Assembly (NCBI GenBank): GCA_021234155.1
Contig: JAJEKV010000249.1
Coordinates: 246,001 to 310,000, forward strand
Origin: Isoetes taiwanensis
Taxonomy: Eukaryota > Streptophyta > Lycopodiopsida > Isoetales > Isoetaceae
Length of the DNA stretch: 64,000 bases
Reading direction: 5' to 3'
Shown here: one piece after another, positions 47,101-57,224 of the stretch
Layout: each line of letters opens with the position of its first letter
How positions within the stretch are numbered: the first letter of the stretch is position 1
Position numbers and translations under genes: made by a program
The notes under the pieces: model-generated
The model's input: only the letters and a program-made list of their open reading frames with translations
Database searches by the model: none
What the model was told of the DNA's origin: nothing

Positions 47101-48246
47101 AGATATAGTTTGGCTCAAAAGGTATTTCTTTTACATTTGGGGGGATTCAAAATCTTCTGTTTCTACAACTACAGGGCAGTGTTTCGAGACTACTATACTG
47201 TAGAGGGCTACAAAACCACAATTGAAGTCAAAATTATAAGCGAGGTCTTGAAGCTCTTCAAGCCTGCGAAGATAACGTGAGGTCATAGATTTCTTTTCTG
47301 TTGTAAAATCCAGGCCTCGAGTTTGAAGTGGAAGAACAACTTTTGAATATATTTGTGTCGCCCATTCTGCCCAGTTCTCAAAATCAAATATTCAGAAACA
47401 AGATTTGTTGAATTCAAACAGATGGCGTGCAATGAATCTAAACTACGAAGGTACCTATTGCAGGGCTTAACCGTGCAAATGAATATGTCTCAGAAACCAA
47501 AGGCTTCAAATTAGATCCAGCAAAACAATTCCCCTTCAAATTTGTAATTATGGTGTCCAGAATCAAATTAATTTTAAGGATCAACGAAGATCAAATTAAT
47601 TCTTTCAAAAGGATCTAATTGAAGGGTAATTTGAAGGATCAACAAGGATCAAATTAGATCCTTTTGAAATGTCTAGACAAAGCCCCAAATCATCCAGACA
47701 GAACCAAAAAGCCTAAAGCATGTCCAGGAGCTCTAGACCAATTTGCAATTTGAAAATCTATGGATTTATCTCTTTTAGACCACAAAACGGCCTTCCGAGC
47801 TCCTCTAATTCTTTCACAGATTAAATAGAATTGTCCTTTCATATTGTAGGTGAGAGAGGTCTCTGAAACTGGGTCTGTCCGTTCTTTTTGGCAGCTATTG
47901 TGCAGGAAGAGGTGTGAAGCAGGGATTCAAATACAGAAATCACAAAGGGCAGATTTAAAACATACGGGGTTCAAATTCCCACACTCAAAATTTCCGCTGT
48001 TTAAAACTGCTTAAAATTCTTGATGTGGAAGGATGTGCCAATGAAGGTAAAAAGGTGGGCATTTGAATGGCACTTTTGGTCCATTGTAGGGCATTTAGTG
48101 GGTTATTAAAGTTCATTTACTGGGCTATTAAAGGTTATTTATGGTCCTCTATTCAAAATAATCCTCCATCTTAAAACTTTCGTAACGAGCTTCAAATTTT
48201 TCAAAAATGCCTCATTTGTGGTATCGGATTAAGGTGGGGTGCCCAG

Positions 48247-48390
48247 TGTTGGCTCACTTTGTGGCATTCGATCCAAAAACATCCAACAATTTGAGTTACC
48301 TAGTGAGAGTTGTTGGCTCACTTTGTGGCATTCGATCCAAAAACCTGACCTAAAATTCTAATCCAACAATTTGAGTTACCTAGTGAGAGT
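48247..48390. repeat. Tandem duplication, two copies (64 and about 80 bp)
   Basis: GTTGGCTCACTTTGTGGCAT to GAGTTACCTAGTGAGAGT occurs twice. The second copy has an extra CTGACCTAAAATTCTA. Confidence 0.85.
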
Positions 48391-49047
48391 AGTAGCCTGT
48401 CAAAGTAGAGGGGGTCAAGGCACCCTGTTGGTTATAGTGGTCACAAGTTGGACCATTTAGTTAGTGCTGCAGAGAACTCCAAGTTGGTGCACAAATGCGC
48501 TCTGATTGGAGAGATGAGAACAACACTTTAGTTTACCTTCCACAATGAAGTGGCCTTGGTTATACACCACTATTTGCCCATAATAGCACATGTACATGCA
48601 AGCATCATCTACAAAAGCCATGAAATCCATCAGAACGGACTGAAGGAATTGAACCTTCATGACATTTTCATGTCATTTCCATTGTCCCCCTGCAGCAAAC
48701 CATGCACACTATTAGTATGGGAGAGCAAGGATTCAGCGACAAGTAGTCTCCACAATCCTGCCCTCCAAATTAAAAAGGTTGCAAATAGAAATAGGATGAA
48801 AATACTTACCTCCTCAAATGCAATGCAACTCCCCATTAGTGCAAAATCCCAACATCCAGAAATCTGTGAGGTTTATATAAGTTACATGTCTATTAAAACA
48901 AGAGAAGTTAATACAATAGCAACTTACATCATCCAAATTTTGAACTTGCAACTTTCTGAAATGTCGAATAAGGGCGCTGTTTCACAGATCAGAGACATTG
49001 ATGGAATGTTGCAACAACAGAATCCTCATTATACCATTTATATTGTA

Positions 49048-49210
49048 CAAAAAGCAATGCATATCCATGCATTGTAGTTAGTGGCATTACAAAATCTGCA
49101 TATACAAAATCCAATGCTTATCCATGCATTGTAGTTAGTGGAAATATAGAACTGCATATACAAAATTCAATGCAACTCCATGCATTGTAGTTAGTGGAAG
49201 TATAGAACTC
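49048..49210. repeat. Minisatellite, three copies, period 56-57 bp
   Basis: Each unit has CAAAA..CAATGC, CATGCATTGTAGTTAGTGG and a CTGCATATA-type end. It lies just downstream (in transposase orientation) of the pogo-like gene's stop. Confidence 0.85.
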
Positions 49211-51145
49211 GACCTACAAAGTTCTGCTGCAACATTGTAACTCCTTGTTCATGCTAATGGCTCATTGAGAAGACATTCAAAGGTCTACTCCTTCTTATCC
49301 CAAGTTCCTCCTCATCACTATCATCCACATGCCCTTGGAGAGTACAAGCAACATTATCCACATCCATGTCATGTGGCTGACTATCTATGAACCCTTCACT
49401 TGAAGGGTGAATAGAGTTCCTTTGGTCATTCCAAGAGAGCTCAACATTGCCCTATTCATGAACATCCTCCTCAAAGTGATCTTGCACTTCAACAAATTTG
49501 TCCCCTTCAATCATGGTAATGTCATCCTCAATTGGGATGAACCATTTGCGCTTCAAAAGCCTAATTCTAATCTTTGCTCTTGCCTAGATTGAGACAATGG
49601 TTTAGGAGGGCCGAAGAGGTCATGGCTAGAATACTTGCACTTGCCCTCATTAGTAAACAACATGGACCTCCATGTTGCTGACTGCAATTCATAATTAGTG
49701 TCAAACAATTTTTGAGCTTCTTTTGCTGCCTTAGCCTCAGCCTTGCTGGCCACTGCATCAGCCTTTGCCTTAGCTTTAAGTGCATGCAACCTCTTCTTCT
49801 GCTGAATACACTCAAGCCTAAGTTTTTCTGCTTCCTCAGCCTTTCTCTTTTGCTCTAGCTTGGCAACAAGGACATCGTCACTAGTCACAAGTAGCATTTG
49901 CCGCAAGGTCAAACCCAAAGCCCTAGAATTCTTCCTCCTCACGGGTAACTTCACTGCTGCCCGACCATGAGCAGCAGATTGTTCCATTTGGATTGATGCT
50001 TGCTCATCATCAAGAGGGTCTTGATACCCTGCCAGATTGCATGTTACAACTGGGATAGGGATGTCTGGTGGCAACATTTCAGAATTTAAGGGGGCAATTG
50101 GGATAGGGAGGGGGTCAAGTGCCTCTTGCTCAACAAGATCCTCTTCCTCATCCCCAGAATCATTGCTACCTTTAGGGTCAGTAGCATTAGCCATCCTATT
50201 GGCAATTTCAGTGGGTTTAACTTTCATGAAGCTGAAAGGTCAGATTCCTGTCTTCTCAAATCCGGCCTTGATATTATCAACTGTAATGGAGAGGGACAAC
50301 ATCTTGAAGACCATACCAGCCATGTCAGCCCGTTTGGGATCCTTGGGAACCTCCTAGTCCATGTACTCCATCCGTGTCTTCCTAAATTGCTCTGCAACAC
50401 CACAACAAGAACATAATTAGCAACCATGACATAGTGTGAATACATGTGGCAGCAATCACACTTCATATGTCATACTGGACCAAAACAAGACACGTCCAAA
50501 GGTTGTAGTGCATGGCTAGTATGGGGAGGCAATTATAGAATATGCAAGCCAATTTCTCTTGCATGTTCAATCACATTCAAATTGACATGTGAACCATGTC
50601 CATCACAAATAAGGAGATGTGGTCTGGTCTGGCTAACCCCACCAGGGACCTTGTACTTGAAGTGGTCGATCCACTTGGCAAAGAGGGCATCAGTTACCCA
50701 AGCACTCTTCTGAAATGCCATGGCAGCACCTGGCTTACAACCAGCAAGGAGGCCCCAATCTTTCATAGTCATACCCTTAAAAACATAGACACAAGGAATC
50801 TTACCACCAGATGCATTTATGCACACTAGAGCAGTGATCCATTGCCTACTTTTTGGCACATTCTGATATACATCTTGCTGCCCTCTTCTTGCAAGAATTC
50901 TCACACCTTTGTTTTCTCCAGCCATGATGCCAGTTTCATCACAATTCTAGATTCTGTCAGGGGTCAATTGTAGCTCTTCAAGAATGTTTCTTAGCTTGGT
51001 ATAAAAGGCAAGCAGGTTATCCGTGTTCAATGCCCTCACTCTTTATATGTCCAATGTTTCAGAGCTTCTCAAAGTCACACTCGGGTGCCTCCTTTTGAAG
51101 GCTCTCCACCATGATCTTCCAGGTATGCCCACTACAAGAGAAAGC

Positions 51146-51602
51146 TAGTTTTTCGTCAAAAATTTCGTCACAGAATTCGTCAGAAATAGATAATTTTCCA
51201 GACTCTAGTTCTGATGCATATCCTGACGTATATGTTCTGACGAATATTACGTCAAAACTATCGTCAAATTATGCGTCAGAATTTCATCAATTTATGCGTC
51301 AGATTATCGTCAGAATTTTCGTCAGTTTTTACGTCAATTATAAATGTCAAAATTTTCGTCAAAACTTTCATCAGGGATTTCATCATTGTATGCGTCAGAT
51401 TTTTCGTCAGTATTTTCGTCACCATTTTCATCACATGTTTCATCATAGCTTCCATCACATTTTTCGTCAGACTTTACATCATTTTCTGCGTCATGTCTTC
51501 CATCGATATATTCGTCAGTTTTTTCATTGTATTTACCGTCACATTTAACGTCAGAACTGATTATATTCCTCCTTATCTTCATCATTTTATGCGTCAGAAG
51601 TG
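51146..51602. repeat. CACTA left subterminal array of TTCGTCA motifs
   Basis: About 30 copies of (T)TCGTCA/GCGTCA/ACGTCA, some decayed to TTCATCA, spaced roughly 10-20 bp, nearly all with CGTCA on the plus strand. By analogy with En/Spm these would be transposase-binding sites. Open frames over it (FHQFMRQ...) are a by-product. Confidence 0.85.
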
Positions 51603-52397
51603 GATGCTAAAACTTTTATCAATAGCTATTAAAGCAGTATTCTCTTTTTAGTTTGAGTTGAGTTGAGGTGCTTATGAACGAACTCATCATACATTTTGTT
51701 GTACTATCCATATCATTTAACATAAAGCAAGTGTATTGTTGAACTGTACATCAGATTTCGATAAACGATAGTTGTACAACCAAAAATGTATTGTGAACTT
51801 GACATTAGCTCTTAGTGAAGATATCTTTCTTATAAGCTACAGCAAAAGAAAAGTTCATTCAATATAAACATCATGATAACAATGGCCACTACCGTGTAAT
51901 CCTATTCAAACTACAAACAACAATTCAAAGTGAATTATTTATCCAGGAACAAGGTCAGCAAAAAGCTGTTATATGAACGTGAAGGTAGAACAATCTCATT
52001 CAAAGTTCAAAGTAAATGCAAGATTTAAACGAGGTGCATGGTAATGCATCTACAATCATATTTCTCAATCACAATCATATTTCTCAAACTGAAATTTACA
52101 ATAGCAAAGGCGTAGTGCACATGTATTACTAAGCATATAGGAACAATGCAAAGCCTTTCAAATTGTTTTTTCAAAAATTGAAGGCTTTTAAGTTCTAACT
52201 AGCATGTGAAGTAGTTTTGCAGCCAACTATAGTTGTTACAGCAGCATCTAAAACTAATAGCTTATCCAAAAAGGATGTAGTAGACGATCATATCATATCT
52301 TCATTGAGATATAATATATAGAAACACTTCGATAAGAAAGTTTTAGAGATGTAGGATAAGAAAGTTTTAGAGATGTAGGATTACCACTGTTGGCAAG

Positions 52398-53683
52398 CTA
52401 GCTCCTTCGCTGAAGTGACTTGTATTTAGCAATATTCTTAGCCATAACAAAGTCGGGACTCAAACTCCTGCCAATGACGTTCTTCTTAATTTTTTTCTTT
52501 TTCTTTTTCCCTGCAATGTCTATCTCTTCTCCTGTCTTCTTTTTTGAGGCAATGTTTAGTTCTTCTTCCACCACCATTTCTTGTGCCCAATTGGGAGTCA
52601 TATCGTTGATTCCATCTAAATCCGCATTGAATTCCTCATGTTCCTCCTGTTCGACTGTCAAAAGAAGTTTTCAATTTCAGCACTTGATTGCATTCAATGA
52701 TATTTCTTCTCATAAAATTGTTATACAGACCATTGTCCAGCATTAAAGATGCATTACTCTAATTAAAGGATATAAACAAGTTACAATCCAACTAACTTTC
52801 TAGAATGATTTACAAAGACCTCAATCAGCTCTAGAACTGCTCTAGAACTGGAAAATACAGGATATATAACTGATATGTTCCTTCATTTCATCCCCCTTCT
52901 TGCCAACCAGGATCCCCAACCTGTGTACCAGCAAGCAGCAAACAGAAAGGATTTTTGCAGTGGAGAAAAGCAAGCTTCCCGCATATTTCAATTGGTTCTG
53001 TTTTGCATTTTGCCTGGGAGGTTTTTTTGGATCCACGTTTGCTTTGCTGCTTATGTTCTTGAAGAAGTAGCATGGGCGGGATATGGTATATGTGGTGCTG
53101 CAATCGGAGTTGGACTTCTCATCCTTATTGATGGAATCAAATATTACAGAGCACATAAAACTAAGAGCAGTGTTCTTCAAAGAATTGCGCAGGTCCTGAG
53201 CAGAGCAACCATTAACTAAGCATGCGGCAATCTTGCATGCACACCATCTACCAGCAGACCTAACCCACATAATGAAATCTCAACAAAAAAGAGACTACAA
53301 ATTTGCAACCAAAATAAGTACGGAGCTCACCTTCGTTCTCCACTCCATCATGAAGTTTATATCCAAAATGGAGCCCACTTCCTTCATCTTGAAGCTCACC
53401 TTCCTTCTCGCCTGCCTCACCACCATTGTCAAACTCATCTCTCTCCTCTCTGGCATCAAAATCAGCATCCTCAACCTGGAGCCCATTTCCTAACTCTTCT
53501 TCAAGCTGTTTTTCTAGAACATCTTCAGACACCTTTTGTTTTCTCCTAGGAACAATGAAAATGCCAAGTAAAACAAGATGCCAAGTCTACTTTAATATGG
53601 TATGCAAGCAGACATGTAAAACTAATCAAGTATTTATTTTCTAACCTATAGAACACATCGTCAAAAGAGTATGTTCTCGGCAT
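52398..53683 (-). CDS. Three-exon acidic protein of 169 aa carried by the CACTA element
   Basis: Exons 53683-53646 (MPRTYSFDDVFYR), 53545-53331 and 52654-52398 join in frame through AG|GT-type borders (TATAG|GTTAG, GAAG|GTGAGC; acceptors GTTCCTAG and TTTGACAG), totalling 510 bases with a stop. After the short basic N-terminus (RRKQKV) the protein is strongly acidic (EKQLEEELGNG, DAREERDEFDNGGEAGEKEG, EQEEHEEF). It then has a K-rich patch (GKKKKKKIKK), a likely nuclear signal, and ends AKYKSLQRRS. No known domain. It runs divergently from the transposase exons at 53847 onwards, with about 160 bp between starts. En/Spm elements encode a second protein, but with the same orientation, and this does not resemble it. 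Equally it could be captured host coding sequence. Frame consistency across three exons argues against chance. Confidence 0.65.
52905..53218 (+). pseudogene. Membrane-protein-like coding remnant with frameshift
   Basis: Plus strand, inside the second intron of the minus-strand ORF. One frame gives a basic stretch and a first membrane segment (NWFCFAFCLGGFFGSTFALL, MFLKK). After a shift at about 53067 the next frame gives a second (GYGICGAAIGVGLLILIDGI) and a basic end (KYYRAHKTKSSVLQRIAQVL) with a stop at 53218. Two adjacent Gly-rich hydrophobic helices with matching frames look like a real but broken protein, perhaps captured host sequence. I do not recognise the family. Confidence 0.45.
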
Positions 53684-53846
53684 GAAGATCTAGGTGTCCA
53701 TGGCATTTATCCAATAAAGAATGAAAGTACCAAAGATCATTACCTAGTAGGCTCCAATTGTTTAAGCACAAAGGCTATGCGTATTTTGTACAAGTGTCAA
53801 TCATGCAAACCTTTGAGCTGCAAGCTGTTATCCTTGGGTATTGAAG

Positions 53847-55808
53847 AGGGACGAACTCAAACAAGTAAAAGAAGTTATTAGGACTTTACGCACTCCAACT
53901 GGTTATGGATCCTCCCTTCGAAGGGCTTTCACAAAAGGTGGGGATCTCATGGGCTTAAAGTCACATGATTGGCACAAGTTCCTACAGGTATATATCTAAG
54001 CATAATAGAGAATATAACTTATGTGAGCTAAATAGATGAAGGCCACTACTAGTCTTTTTTTAAGTAATTATTAGCATATTCAAAGTTGTAGATATATGTG
54101 TGGTTAAGATCTAATTTTAATCTTTTCCATTGCAGCATACTCTTCCATGCGCCTTAGAGAATTGCCTCACACTAGCTATCAGGAAAGTCATATATAGACT
54201 CGCCAGCTTCGCGAGATGGATCTCCTCTAAACAAATTGTAGCTGCTGATATCCCTGCCATGGAAATAGAGATTGCAGAGATACTATGCCATCTAGAAGAT
54301 CTATTTCCGACTAGTTTATTTGATCTTCAAGTATGTATTTCAATAAATTTCATGTATCAATCACACATCTTACAAATGTGATTTATTAGGTACATTTGTT
54401 GGTGCATTTGCCACGAGAAATTTTGCTCGTTGGTCCAAACCCCTCTAGATGGATGTTCTTCTTGGAAAGATACATGAAGGTATTAAAAGGATATGTACGT
54501 CAAATGGCGAGACCTCAGGGATGTATAGCCGAAGGACATCTTATTCAAGAAACATTATTTTATTTGACAGATGCCACTACATCAATAGATCCAAATGCAC
54601 CAAGGCTCTGGATAAAAGAGGCTCCTGATTGGTTAGAGAGTGAAGTCTTGCAAGGCTTGGGTAAACAACGAAGGTTAAGTGATGAGATGTTTGAAAATAT
54701 CAACAAATTTGTTGTGAACAATACAGATAGCCTTGTTAGGTGGGTGGAATTGTATAAAGTAGAGAAGGCACAAAGAGATAGCGATAGAAAAGCATATGCT
54801 GCAAGGACCCATCGAAGACGAGGACATCGTAGGAGAGCCATACAATACCCCTCAGAACTAATGCCTCTACCCGATTCTCCACCCTCTTGGTGGTTGTCAA
54901 AAAAGCTTAGAGAAGCCGAAGAGAATGGAGAGAAAATTCAGCAAGATGATCTTGACATCGCATTTGGTTGTAATAAGTCGGTTAGTTCCTATTTGTTATT
55001 GTCAATGCGTATGCATTCATTAAGCATCTCATAAACATCGTTTATTGACAATTTGCAGGCTAGATTCCATAATTCAGTGTGGGCACATGGTCAACATTTT
55101 CGAATTGATGCCATTGACAAAGGTCGCGTAACTTTTGATTCCGAAATCCTTGCCTCATTTAAGCAAAAAAGCCAATCAAGTGTTAGAGACAATAATCCCA
55201 TTGATGGAGAACTTGAATACGTTGGGGTTATTACGGATATTATTGATGTGGATTTTCGATCATTTCGGCAAACCATACTAAAGGCTAAGTGGTTCAAACC
55301 TTTATATCGTGGAAGAAACCAAACAATTCGAAGACATCCATCGGGGTTTGTTGAAGTAGATTCCACGAATGTCCTAGTAGATCTAAGTGAGCCCTATGTG
55401 TATCCACATCAAGTTCAACAAGTTTTCTTCCATGTTAATCCGGTAAACAATGCATGGTGGATTGTAATTCCTACAGAACCAACATCGCGTCGACATATTT
55501 GCAATCCAGTCCTTGAGGAAGAAGAGGAGAAGCATGAGGAAGAGGAAGAACATGAACACGAAATTGAATTTGTGGAGTCACGTGATCTAGAGGATTACGA
55601 AGCTCAAGAGGGAATGAGCAATGACGAACTAAGATCACCGATGCATTCCCCAATGACACATGAAGATTATATGGAGGAAGAAGAGGATATTGAGCCTCCA
55701 GATCCAACAATGCGAAGGCGACTACTTCTACAATTAGACGATGACGAGTGGGAGGACATTCAACGTGATTTTTTGGACGATAATTTGATGTCTAATGAAC
55801 AAGAATAG
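53847..55808 (+). pseudogene. CACTA transposase, 3' exons only (DUF4218 and DUF4216 regions)
   Basis: Four exons keep one frame: 53847-53987, 54136-54330, 54390-54980 and 55059-55808, all with GT/AG borders in phase 0. The first three show the DUF4218 pattern of CACTA transposases: LMGLKSHDWHKFLQ, ALENCLTLAIRK, ILCHLEDLFPTSLFDL, VHLLVHLPREI, GPNPSRWMFFLERYMKVLKG, YVRQMARPQGCIAEG. The last has the DUF4216 pattern: YVGVITDIIDVDFRSF, LKAKWFKPLY and QVFFHVNPVNNAWWIVI, then a very acidic tail. The upstream Transposase_21 catalytic region is gone; its place is taken by the divergent minus-strand ORF. Those exons themselves have no visible lesion. Confidence 0.9.
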
Positions 55809-56339
55809 TATTTTATCTTATGCTAAATTCAAACACATATGTGTATAACTCATTTTTGCAAGTTGATCTTTTGAAGAATATTGTTGTATTTTCTATGTAT
55901 AATGGTTTTGCTTTGATGAATCTCATATGGATTTAAAAACTTGAACTCTTTCATCAACAAATTGGATAAATTTGTGGTCACTAAGGCCCTACCCTACTTT
56001 AGTTGCAGATGGTATCAAAATATTCCATATTCTCACCATTTCTTAGTAACTTAAGATTACTACAGATGTGATATATCTTGACAACTTTGAGCAAATACCT
56101 TCCATGATTTTTAAAATATCATTTCATATTGCAATTAGATTCTATCTTAGATTACAATGTTCTATGCAAGATAAAGTATATTTAAGTGAAAAAACTTAAA
56201 ATAAACGTAAAGAATAGAATTCAATACATTTTTCAAATGAATGCAAGACTATACGATGAACACAAGATATAAGTTCCATATCTGGCTACCTTTGGTTTAT
56301 AAGGTCATGGAACTTAGATAATTGGGTAGGTTGATGTCA

Positions 56340-56747
56340 ATCACAAATTTGACGAATACTATGATGAATAATGTGACGAATATAGCGTCAGAAGTTTCGT
56401 CAACATTATCATCAGGATTTTCGTCACAGCTTTCGTCAAAACTTGCGTCAGAATTAACGTCATAGATTTCGTCAAAAAATTCGTCAGGCTTTTCGTCAGT
56501 CGTAAACGTCAGATTATACGTCAGAATTTGCATCAGAATATTCATCACCATTTTCATCAAATCTTTCATCAGAATTTGCATCAGGATTATCGTCAGAAAA
56601 AAAAATCGTCAGATTAATGGTCATGTAAATCGTCAGAAATATTCGTCATAGTATTAGTCAGAATATACGTCAGGTAATTCGTCAGAGAGATACAGGCAAA
56701 TCCAAGAGAAATTTTCTGACGAATTTTCTGACGCAGAACTAGCATCC
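56340..56747. repeat. CACTA right subterminal array of CGTCA motifs
   Basis: About 28 motifs, again mainly with CGTCA on the plus strand (same direction as the left array). Only the outermost two units (TTTTCTGACGAATTTTCTGACG) are in the inverted direction expected from the terminal repeat. Confidence 0.85.
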
Positions 56748-57224
56748 TGTTGTAGTGGCCATCCTTCCAAAGGGTTGTTCTACCTGCAGCAACCTCACTT
56801 GCCTTCTTACAGAGGCAATCAATGGTTACCCCTCTTCCCTCATTTGCTCGAGAATGAACCCAAGCCACAAGTTCATTCTCCTCTTCTTCAGTAAGACATT
56901 TAGGCCTAGGTCCAAGTTTATTTCTGCTTCTACCATACCCCGGTTCCTCAAAGTACTAGCAGAATACCAAAGTGCAAAAGAAGCACCTCTAATGCTCATG
57001 CTTCCATCATCAAATGCATCTTGAGCACTCTCCATATCATCCATTGACCACTGCCCCCTCTTTTGGCATCTTATCCTTTTGTTGCCAAGCAGATTGGGAT
57101 TTTGTGCAGCCTCCTGGTCAAGTTCTAGCTTAACAGGTTCACTCACTATCCTCCTCTTCTTACTCTTAGGAGGAGGAGAAGACTCCTCTCCCCTGCCTAC
57201 AACTCGGCCTCTTCTTAATTCCAT

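Larger units (their letters stand above)
44144..49253. other. Long gene-free stretch
   Basis: A short GAGCAGAGCAGAGCAG run follows the remnant (about 44164-44225). No further domain. A TGGTATCA motif at 46514 lacks a convincing LTR. Repeats at 48247-48390 and 49048-49210 are listed separately. Confidence 0.5.
51130..56757 (+). mobile_element. CACTA (En/Spm) transposon, 5628 bp, inserted in the pogo-like transposase
   Basis: The ends are CACTACAAGAG...AGCTAGTT on the left and, inverted, CACTACAACAGG...GCTAGTT on the right, about 28-bp imperfect terminal inverted repeats continuing into CGTCA motifs. The 3-bp target duplication GCC lies at 51127-51129 and 56758-56760, as expected for CACTA. 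Subterminal arrays of CGTCA-type motifs fill about 450 bp at each end. Inside are the last exons of a TNPD-type transposase gene (plus strand), a three-exon ORF (minus strand) and a membrane-protein-like remnant. The catalytic transposase part (Transposase_21) is absent, so the element is non-autonomous. Confidence 0.95.
49254..57224 (-). pseudogene. Pogo/Tigger-like transposase gene, split by the CACTA element and decayed
   Basis: Without the CACTA insertion the gene is about 2.34 kb (about 780 codons). The N-terminal part (57224-56761) begins MELRRGRVVGRG, has a basic segment (KSKKRR) and a psq-type helix-turn-helix (RGQWSMDDMESAQDAFDD, then ASFALWYSASTLRNRG). After a frameshift comes a CENPB-like part (LTEEEENELVAWVHSRANEG). 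The second part (from 51126) continues the CENPB region, then the DDE core: NCDETGIM (first D), DVYQNVPKSRQWITALVCIN, LLICDGHGSHVNLNVIEHAR (second D), then LPPHTSHALQPLDVSCFGP. The C-terminus is a coiled coil (KAKAKADAVASKAEAKAAKE) and an acidic end. Several Trp positions are stops and at least three frameshifts occur. Family is sure; terminal repeats of the element were not found. Confidence 0.9.

Noticed and set aside
48550-49077. 175-aa plus-strand open frame
   Set aside because: No domain and atypical composition; its end runs into the minisatellite.
51111-51651. Open frames with FHQFMRQ-type repeats on both strands
   Set aside because: They are translations of the CACTA subterminal CGTCA array, which lacks stops by composition.
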